Source: Ruminococcus sp.
GTDB lineage: Bacteria > Bacillota > Clostridia > Oscillospirales > Ruminococcaceae
Direction: 5' to 3'
Assembly: GCA_030531185.1 (NCBI GenBank)
Contig: JAUNOG010000003.1
Coordinates: 1 to 64,000, forward strand
DNA length: 64,000 nt
In this document: piece by piece, positions 58,233 to 64,000 of the stretch
How the letters are laid out: the number at the start of each line of letters is the position of its first letter
How positions within the stretch are numbered: position 1 is the first letter of the stretch
Translations under genes and position numbers: made by a program
The notes under the pieces: model-generated
The model's input: only the letters and a program-made list of their open reading frames with translations
Database searches by the model: none
Told to the model about the DNA's origin: nothing

Positions 58233-58591
58233 TGTCATTAATTATTTTAAATTCAGCAAAGGAATTTATTTATTTATGTTTCAGCAAAAAAGCATTAATC
58301 AAGGTATTATTAATTATAACGCTTGCATTAAGCATAGTTGTTTATACTTTTCTTGCAGTAATTCATTGGGATATTTTTGTTGAAAATAGTGCAAGAATAA
58401 AATATGCGCAGCAACAGCTTGCTGAGGGAAAAACAGATATCGAATTAATTATAATTTCAAATGATAAGTGGGTGTGGCATCCAAACTATGTATATGCCTA
58501 TCCGAATTATTTTAACAATGGCAATCCAAATGAAATGAAGTTCACATTTATTTCTTATGAGGATTATCTAAAAAAAATTGAACATACTTAG
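58232..58591 (+). pseudogene. DUF6056-like membrane protein, C-terminal part
   Basis: A 119-residue ORF that carries the end of the preceding protein: a membrane helix (KVLLIITLALSIVVYTFLAV) then a soluble tail ending NEMKFTFISYEDYLKKIEHT. Its ATG overlaps the stop of the first part and there is no good ribosome site, so independent translation is doubtful. It is in frame with the pre-slip continuation described above. Confidence 0.65.
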
Positions 58592-58716
58592 AAAAATACA
58601 GATTGTTATCCTTTGATCTTTCAAACGTATTTTAGGTAAAGAACAAAAAAGTCTTTCGTAGAAAATGTAGAGGCATATTTTATCTACCCGTACAAATCGA
58701 ATTGAGAGGTGATTAT

Positions 58717-59097
58717 ATGACTAAGGAACAGGCAGAAAGACAGGCTGAGAAAGTAATTGAAACGGTCGTTAATATGATTGCTGAAAGGCAGTATGACAAA
58801 TTGAGCGGAATAACAAATCTGTCCGGTTTGTCGTCTGAGGATGTTAAAGAGCTTGCTGAGGGCTTTCTTGAAAGAAACGATCTTAACGGGATTGACCGTT
58901 AAGACGTGGCTTGTAATTTCCGTCCAAAATATGAGTATCATCAGCTTAACTTTTATCATTATGACAACGGCAGCGGCTTTTGGGCAGACTATGATTTGAC
59001 TACAGACTGCGAACTTAACGACCTTACTCTGCAAATGGAGTTCCTTTATGACAGAGAAAATCTGAAAGCAAGACTGATAGATCTTCACGTTATGTAA
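58717..59097 (+). pseudogene. Small acidic protein (DUF7668-like) interrupted by a stop codon
   Basis: A single frame runs from ATG 58717 (GAGAGGTG upstream) to 59097, 126 codons, broken only by a TAA at 58900-58902. The first part, MTKEQAERQAEKVIETVVNM, and the part after the stop, ACNFRPKYEYHQLNFYHYDN, fit as one small protein; the stop sits where relatives have a Tyr (IDR-Y-D), i.e. one base from TAC or TAT. DUF7668 resemblance is from memory. The stop makes it a likely pseudogene. Confidence 0.65.
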
Positions 59098-59184
59098 ATG
59101 AGAAGAATATGAAGCGATAAATATGGCGGCAGGAAAGCGAGATAAACGTTTGGTACGGATATGACAGAAAATGAGGTAAACACA

Positions 59185-59331
59185 ATGAACGATATATCAT
59201 TTTCCGAAATGCAGGAAGTTCAGAAAGAGCTTCAGGCAAAATATTATAAGGAATGGGGCGGGCTTAGTCCCGAAAAGGCTAAGAACCGTATGCTTTATAT
59301 GATGACAGAGGCGGTAATTGTTCGGAGGTGA
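59185..59331 (+). pseudogene. Truncated MazG-like nucleotide pyrophosphohydrolase
   Basis: A 48-codon frame from ATG 59185: FSEMQEVQKELQAKYYKEWG, then GLSPEKAKNRMLYMMTEA matches the N-terminal third of the MazG-like house-cleaning family (FxEMQ..Q..L..KY...WGGLSPEK), but it ends MTEAVIVRR instead of continuing through the GEMAD/EExxD metal-binding segments. The next gene starts 4 bp after its stop. A deletion probably removed the C-terminal two-thirds, including the metal site. Confidence 0.6.
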
Positions 59332-59334
59332 AAA

Positions 59335-59949
59335 ATGGATATAACAAAACTCCAAAAAGGCGCAAACGAAATACTTGTGCGTTCGGCGGACGCTATGAAA
59401 GGTGGTACGGGACAGGTTCACCCGCAGTCGCTGATATGTGCTCTGGGTTCCCTTGCGGGCTATGCCTGCCAGCAGGACGTTCGGGATCTGTACATAAAGC
59501 AAAAAGGCTTTCCCGAGGAAAAGGTTTTTACCGTTATGCAGGATAAGCAGGGGCGTAAATTCTATTTCGGCGATCTGCTCAACGAGCCGCTGGTGAACGA
59601 AAAGTACTCCGTCTGGTCTATGATAGGGGGAGCGGTACAGAGAGTGGGAGCTAAGCTTCCCGATATTAACGATATATTCAGGTACGTTTCTTACGTCGTG
59701 GGAGGCGAGCAGTTCGGCAAAGTCCGCAGCTGTGAAACGGGGGACGATATGGAGACCTACGTCCGAAATCTGTGGAAACCTCTTTCCGCTCTTGCAAAGA
59801 ATTATGCGCAGGAGGGGGAACTTCACGTTGTTTTCGGAATTGCGCTGCAAAAAGCCGCCGCAGGCTGTCAGGGTGCGGTAAATATGACCGAGATCGGCAG
59901 AATTGCTATGGAGAGCGCGGTTTCTATGTCGAAAATAGATTTAAGGTAA
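59335..59949 (+). CDS. Conserved hypothetical protein
   Basis: A 204-residue soluble protein: MDITKLQKGANEILVRSADA, SLICALGSLAGYACQQDVRD, KFYFGDLLNEPLV, YVRNLWKPLSALAKNY. No signal or membrane segment. The family is not recognised. GGAGGTG lies five bases before the ATG, inside the end of the truncated MazG frame. GC content is again normal for the window. The following lipoprotein begins 16 bp after its stop, so the two may share a transcript. Confidence 0.75.
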   Translation: MDITKLQKGANEILVRSADAMKGGTGQVHPQSLICALGSLAGYACQQDVRDLYIKQKGFPEEKVFTVMQDKQGRKFYFGDLLNEPLVNEKYSVWSMIGGAVQRVGAKLPDINDIFRYVSYVVGGEQFGKVRSCETGDDMETYVRNLWKPLSALAKNYAQEGELHVVFGIALQKAAAGCQGAVNMTEIGRIAMESAVSMSKIDLR

Positions 59950-59965
59950 ATATAGGGAGGAAAAA

Positions 59966-61645
59966 ATGAAAAAACTTATAGCGGTGATTATGTCAATAAC
60001 GGTGCTGGGGCTATGTGCTTGCGGAGATATTAACGAGGAAGGTGCTGCATCAGGCTCTTCTGAAATTTATTCCGAGACTTCCTATGCGGCGGCAAACGAT
60101 GTTTCGGACGCTGCAGAGAAAAAACAGGAGGAACGAACTATTGAGCTTGATTTGTCCGAAAGTGAAAAACCTCAGATAACAAAGGTTTGCTTATCGGGGG
60201 ACATCGGCAGGGGAGCGAGCCTTGAAAACGTATACGGTATCGATATTGTCAGTTCCGAGCTTACAGGCTTGTTCGGCTGTCCTGTTGAGGTAGAGCTTGA
60301 CGGTGAAAGCGGTTTGCTTTCCTTTGAAGTTGATACTGGGAATATGGATAACGTTCCCATTGAAAATCTTATCGTGCTGTGTAAAAACTCCGACGATAAT
60401 GACGATTATCAGCAGGTAAAGAGTACGCTGTCAGGCAATGTTATTACAGCGCAAATTCAAAAGTCGGACATTTATATGCTTGCAGACTGCTATCAATGGT
60501 TTTCTGCATGGGGAATGGATATGAGCGAATATGCGCACGATACGGTTTGGACAAATGACGAATTCAGCTTTTCGTTTTCACTGCCTGCGGGTATTTCTTG
60601 TAGCGAAGTCTCCGACTATTGGAGCGCTCAATGGCGGAGCGATGTGGAACTTGTGGAAATGATGGAAAAAAGTCTTATTCATCAGAATAACTCAAAGGAG
60701 GCGTCTATGACTGTCAGTCTCAGCGCAGTGAGATTTCCCGATGATGAGGACGACTGCATAAATCCTGCTCCGCAGCAGGAACTTGACGAAGTAACGGACC
60801 AAATAATCAGCAGTTTTTCAAATTCAGAGAATTATCCCTGCCAGATCGAGCCTAAGCAGACTATGGAGCTTTTGGAGGACAGAAAGGGGTATCTCCTGAA
60901 AATTTACGCCCCCGATAATACATCGATCGGCATCAGGGAACAAAGTACTGTAACGGGATATTATGAATACAGCGAGGATACATACATCGTTCTTAGCTAT
61001 TTTATGTGGGGTGCGGACGAGGAGCTTTTGAAAAAAGCCGAGGACAGTGTAAAGTCATTTAAATTTACCGATACGGCAAAGACAAACAAGATCACCTATA
61101 ATAACAATACCGACGATATCGACAGATACGGCAGCGCAGAGCTTTCGGAAACCGACAGCGGGATTTTGTTCAACTGCGAGGGTATGAGCTTCAGTATGGA
61201 TATTCCCGACGGGTACAAATGCGGGATTATGGACTGTAAGACGGAAGAGAACGATATTGGTGAAAAGGTCACAGATCTTATCGAGATAACGTCCGATAGT
61301 CTGTACAACGGTACGGTCTATGATATTTCCGACCGATATACTGCATATATGGACGCAAACGGTATGTATAATCTCTATGAAAAAACGGTAGCTGATTATA
61401 CTGCAATTAAGCGTGATGAGTATGATATGACGAACGGGGGAACCGCTTATGTAATGATGGTTTCCAGAGATAAAAAAACAGGTTATTTCGATGATGAAAA
61501 CGGAGTTTACGACTTCTATGGATTTTATGAAACGGGCGCAAGCGATGTTTACACCTGTATAAGCTTTACTATCAATAAAAACTCTTCGGAGGAGGAATGT
61601 AATAAGCTTTATGACTGCCTGTGCTCCTTTGATTGTATCAAATAG
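59966..61645 (+). CDS. Large secreted lipoprotein, function unknown
   Basis: A 559-residue lipoprotein (signal MKKLIAVIMSITVLGLCACG, lipobox Cys near residue 19), an acidic Ser/Glu linker to residue 60, then two or more extracellular beta-rich segments. Two stretches are alike, FSFSFSLPAGISCSEVSDYW and CEGMSFSMDIPDGYKCGIMD (near residues 196 and 408), suggesting an internal repeat of a roughly 200-residue domain. I do not recognise the family. A related lipoprotein follows at 25 bp. Confidence 0.75.
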   Translation: MKKLIAVIMSITVLGLCACGDINEEGAASGSSEIYSETSYAAANDVSDAAEKKQEERTIELDLSESEKPQITKVCLSGDIGRGASLENVYGIDIVSSELTGLFGCPVEVELDGESGLLSFEVDTGNMDNVPIENLIVLCKNSDDNDDYQQVKSTLSGNVITAQIQKSDIYMLADCYQWFSAWGMDMSEYAHDTVWTNDEFSFSFSLPAGISCSEVSDYWSAQWRSDVELVEMMEKSLIHQNNSKEASMTVSLSAVRFPDDEDDCINPAPQQELDEVTDQIISSFSNSENYPCQIEPKQTMELLEDRKGYLLKIYAPDNTSIGIREQSTVTGYYEYSEDTYIVLSYFMWGADEELLKKAEDSVKSFKFTDTAKTNKITYNNNTDDIDRYGSAELSETDSGILFNCEGMSFSMDIPDGYKCGIMDCKTEENDIGEKVTDLIEITSDSLYNGTVYDISDRYTAYMDANGMYNLYEKTVADYTAIKRDEYDMTNGGTAYVMMVSRDKKTGYFDDENGVYDFYGFYETGASDVYTCISFTINKNSSEEECNKLYDCLCSFDCIK

Positions 61646-61670
61646 AAAAAATAAAAAAGGGGAAAACAAT

Positions 61671-62903
61671 ATGAAAAAGCTTGCTTTTGCGTTCATATGT
61701 CTTTCTGTCGTAATGCTTACGGCAGGCTGTGCGAAAACGGGCGGTTCGTCCGACATATCGTCGCCGGTGTCTGAAACGACGGGAATTACTGTGACGGAAA
61801 GTGAAAATTCATACAATGAAACATCTTCTGTTCAGACAACTGAAAAGCCCGAAGATACTTCCAAAGAGCAGGTCACAGGCTTTTCGACTATTGAAACTGC
61901 TCCGCCGAGGGAAACTACGTCTACCTTCACAAACGATATGTATTATGTTACCGACCCGATCAATAATCTGTCTGAAAACGCTGTTAGGCTTGCTGGTGAA
62001 ATTGAAATGGGCGCATTCAAGGGCGACTACGGCACAAAGGCGTACTATTATAAGTATCTGGTGAATTCCGAACAGGAGCTTGTCCGACTGAATGAAATTT
62101 GCGATAACGCTTTTGACGAGATTGGCGGGAATATCGATTTTGACAAGTGCGCCTTGTTTGTGATTTCCTTCAATCTTTCCAGCGGCTCGGACGTGTATGA
62201 AATGAATGACGTTATCGTGGACGGCAGCAGCGTGTATATGGAATATACGCTTGTCAATGAGGGTGAGACCTGCGATATGGGTTATCAATGGCTGTATGCG
62301 GTCGTGCCCTACGAGTATCTTCCGCTTGTGGTCGAAAACGACTGGTATCTGCCAAGCCAGGCGGACTTCAATGAGTACTATGTCACAATCGCCGGCGGAG
62401 AAATAAAGCCTGAAAATCTTGACGTTGTCGGATTTTCACAGCTTGTGCGGAAATATAATGCGTACGGAGCAAAAATTGATTTTAACAATGTTTATTATAA
62501 AAAACCGTATTATTATGTGCAAGTGGGAACCGTACAGAATACGGGAGAAGAAATCGAGGAAGATTTTAAATCCTTGTTCAATGCCGAAAGAACCTGGAGC
62601 AATCAGATTGAGATAAGCGCCTTGCAATACCGAAAGTACCAACAGACTAAAGTTGAGGACTTTTCACTCAGGTTTGATATAAGCGCAGAATGCCTGCGTG
62701 AAGACAGAGATCCTGCGGCAGACTATTTTGAAAATGCGTTCGGCGAAGAAAAATGGATAGGTACGGATAATTATTACAGCTTTAACGGCAGTCTTTACCG
62801 AGAGAGCTATTCTCCCGAGCGATTGCAGTCGGCTTTGGAGAAGGTCATAAATCACCCGTACAAGCTGCAAAATTTCGATTACAGCTTTAGGTATGAAAGT
62901 TAA
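61671..62903 (+). CDS. Secreted lipoprotein, function unknown
   Basis: A 410-residue lipoprotein (MKKLAFAFICLSVVMLTAGC, Cys at residue 20), a Ser/Thr/Glu-rich linker up to about residue 85, then an extracellular domain with FDKCALFVISFNLSSGSDVY and a Tyr-rich C-terminal half. ATG 61671 has AAAAGGGG eight bases upstream. It is unrelated in the mature part to the preceding lipoprotein, although they share a promoter region. Function unknown. Confidence 0.75.
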   Translation: MKKLAFAFICLSVVMLTAGCAKTGGSSDISSPVSETTGITVTESENSYNETSSVQTTEKPEDTSKEQVTGFSTIETAPPRETTSTFTNDMYYVTDPINNLSENAVRLAGEIEMGAFKGDYGTKAYYYKYLVNSEQELVRLNEICDNAFDEIGGNIDFDKCALFVISFNLSSGSDVYEMNDVIVDGSSVYMEYTLVNEGETCDMGYQWLYAVVPYEYLPLVVENDWYLPSQADFNEYYVTIAGGEIKPENLDVVGFSQLVRKYNAYGAKIDFNNVYYKKPYYYVQVGTVQNTGEEIEEDFKSLFNAERTWSNQIEISALQYRKYQQTKVEDFSLRFDISAECLREDRDPAADYFENAFGEEKWIGTDNYYSFNGSLYRESYSPERLQSALEKVINHPYKLQNFDYSFRYES

Positions 62904-62931
62904 AAATTATTTTGTAAAGGAATGATATACA

Positions 62932-64000
62932 ATGAAAATTGAAACACAATGCTTACACGAGGGTTATACGCCCAAAAACGGAGAGCCAAGAGTTGTGCCT
63001 ATCGTACAGAGTACGACTTATGTGTACAACTCCACCAACGAGGTCGCGGAGGTCTTTGACGACCCTACCAAAAGTCTGATCTATTCACGCTTTGGAAACC
63101 CTACCACCGACGCTGTGGAAAAGAAAATCGCCGCTCTTGAAGGCGGAGTGGCGGCAATGTGCACGTCCTCGGGACAGGCGGCTACGCTTTGCAGTATCCT
63201 CAATATCTGCCAAGCTGGGGACAGCTTTATTTCCTCCACTTCGATTTACGGCGGAACCATAAACCTGTTCAGCATTACAATGAAAAAGCTTGGTATCGAG
63301 TGCATTTACGTCGATCCAGACTGCACCGAGGAGGAGCTTAACGCGGCGTTCAAGCCGAATACAAAGCTTGTTTTCGGCGAGACGATCGCCAATCCTGCTC
63401 TTACTGTCCTTGATATTGAAAAGTTTGCCAATGCCGCTCACGCAAACGGAGTGCCCCTTATTGTGGACAACACCTTTGCAACCCCTTATCTTTGCAGACC
63501 TATCGAGTGGGGCGCAGATATTGTTATTCACTCCACCTCCAAATATCTGGACGGTCATGCCGTTCAGGTAGGCGGCGTTATCGTTGATTCGGGCAAGTTC
63601 GACTGGACGCAGGGCAAGTTCCCCTGTATGACAGAGCCGGACGAAAGCTACCACGGCATCATTTACACCGAAAAGTATGCATTTGCTCCTTATATCGTAA
63701 AGGCGAGAATGCAGCTTATGAGAGACTTCGGCTGTTATCCTGCGGCAAACTCTTCGTTCCTGCTCAATCTGGGAATTGAAACTCTCCCCGTAAGAATGAA
63801 GCAGTATGTTGAAAATGCAAAAATAGTTGCAAAGTACCTTGACGAAAATGACAAGGTAGCCTCTGTGTTCTATCCGGGACTTGAGGGCAACAAGTATTAT
63901 CCGCTTGTTCAGAAGTATCTCCCTCTGGGCTGTTCGGGAGTTATCTCGTTCTCGATAAAGGGCGGCAGAGACGTTGCCGTCAAGTTTATGGACAGCTTAA
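62932..64000 (+). CDS. metY: O-acetylhomoserine sulfhydrylase-type PLP enzyme (partial)
   Basis: The gene is cut by the right edge; 356 codons are visible. The protein begins MKIETQCLHEGYTPKNGEPR and has the gamma-family features: YSRFGNPTTDAVEKKIAALE, SSGQAATLCSILNICQAGD, DNTFATPYL and the PLP lysine in HSTSKYLDGHAVQVGG, followed by the large insertion typical of O-acetylhomoserine enzymes (VDSGKFDWTQGKFPCMTEP). It makes homocysteine or methionine precursors from O-acetylhomoserine and sulfide. AAAGGA lies ten bases upstream of the ATG. Confidence 0.92.
   Translation, partial: MKIETQCLHEGYTPKNGEPRVVPIVQSTTYVYNSTNEVAEVFDDPTKSLIYSRFGNPTTDAVEKKIAALEGGVAAMCTSSGQAATLCSILNICQAGDSFISSTSIYGGTINLFSITMKKLGIECIYVDPDCTEEELNAAFKPNTKLVFGETIANPALTVLDIEKFANAAHANGVPLIVDNTFATPYLCRPIEWGADIVIHSTSKYLDGHAVQVGGVIVDSGKFDWTQGKFPCMTEPDESYHGIIYTEKYAFAPYIVKARMQLMRDFGCYPAANSSFLLNLGIETLPVRMKQYVENAKIVAKYLDENDKVASVFYPGLEGNKYYPLVQKYLPLGCSGVISFSIKGGRDVAVKFMDSL

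Noticed and set aside
1..64000. tRNA, rRNA, CRISPR arrays, integrases, transposases, phage genes
   Set aside because: None seen on either strand while reading; no tRNA-like TTCGANNC arm with a matching acceptor stem and no regular spaced repeats.

Overview
The window looks like chromosome from a Gram-positive, anaerobic, plant-fibre-degrading clostridium of the Ruminococcus / Oscillospiraceae type. This rests on a membrane-anchored GH5 cellulase with a CBM2-like module, a CE2-type SGNH esterase lipoprotein, a ferredoxin-dependent 2-oxoacid oxidoreductase, a type 1B (PyrD/PyrK) dihydroorotate dehydrogenase, many lipobox lipoproteins, and very regular TTGACA-17-TATAAT promoters with AGGAGG-type ribosome sites. 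No tRNA, rRNA, CRISPR array, integrase or transposase was seen. The assignment is inference from gene content.

Layout. 1-11.3 kb: a long minus-strand run (manA, ROK glucokinase, a small protein, ilvD, a membrane protein, pyrC, an unknown, pyrF, a ParB/sulfiredoxin-like unknown, pyrK, pyrD) with gaps of about 45 bp or less behind one clear promoter. 11.3-16.3 kb: a lipoprotein, an XRE regulator, a PH-domain-like protein, an FkbM methyltransferase, a structured minus-strand RNA with its own promoter and terminator, rsmE and a small acidic protein. 16.3-21.4 kb: a MATE exporter behind a terminator-bearing leader, the CE2 esterase, rimM-trmD and an HPr gene. 21.7-27.7 kb: a PucR-type regulator, then ftsE-ftsX and two tandem coiled-coil M23 peptidases, which together look like an FtsEX-controlled wall hydrolase module. 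27.7-31.4 kb: a histidine kinase and response regulator on the minus strand flanking a plus-strand ABC exporter, with a MITE-like inverted repeat forming the response regulator leader. 31.5-34.9 kb: a P-loop ATPase plus a four-subunit 2-oxoacid:ferredoxin oxidoreductase. 34.9-36.9 kb and 46.2-49.2 kb: two GntR(YtrA-type)-ABC modules, each with a promoter-overlapping or promoter-adjacent inverted repeat. 37.0-39.4 kb: an amino-acid ABC importer whose binding protein has its two halves in swapped order. 39.5-46.0 kb: a lipoprotein, GNAT, the cellulase, a DUF2975/HTH pair and an acyl-CoA synthetase. 49.2-57.3 kb: a sigma factor with a 350-residue C-terminal extension, prfC, an SPFH protein, a repeat protein with an odd start, and purB. 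57.3-59.3 kb: a patch of broken genes (frameshift, nonsense codon, truncation). 59.3-64 kb: an unknown, two lipoproteins and the start of a metY-type gene cut by the window edge.

The most notable observations are: the circularly permuted solute-binding protein (37117-37896); the orphan structured RNA (14723-14881); the nested-terminator leader of the MATE gene; the duplicated ribosome-site + ATA segment before the repeat protein near 55.5 kb; and the slippery T-run splitting a membrane protein at 58.18 kb. All calls are from reading the sequence; no database search was run.
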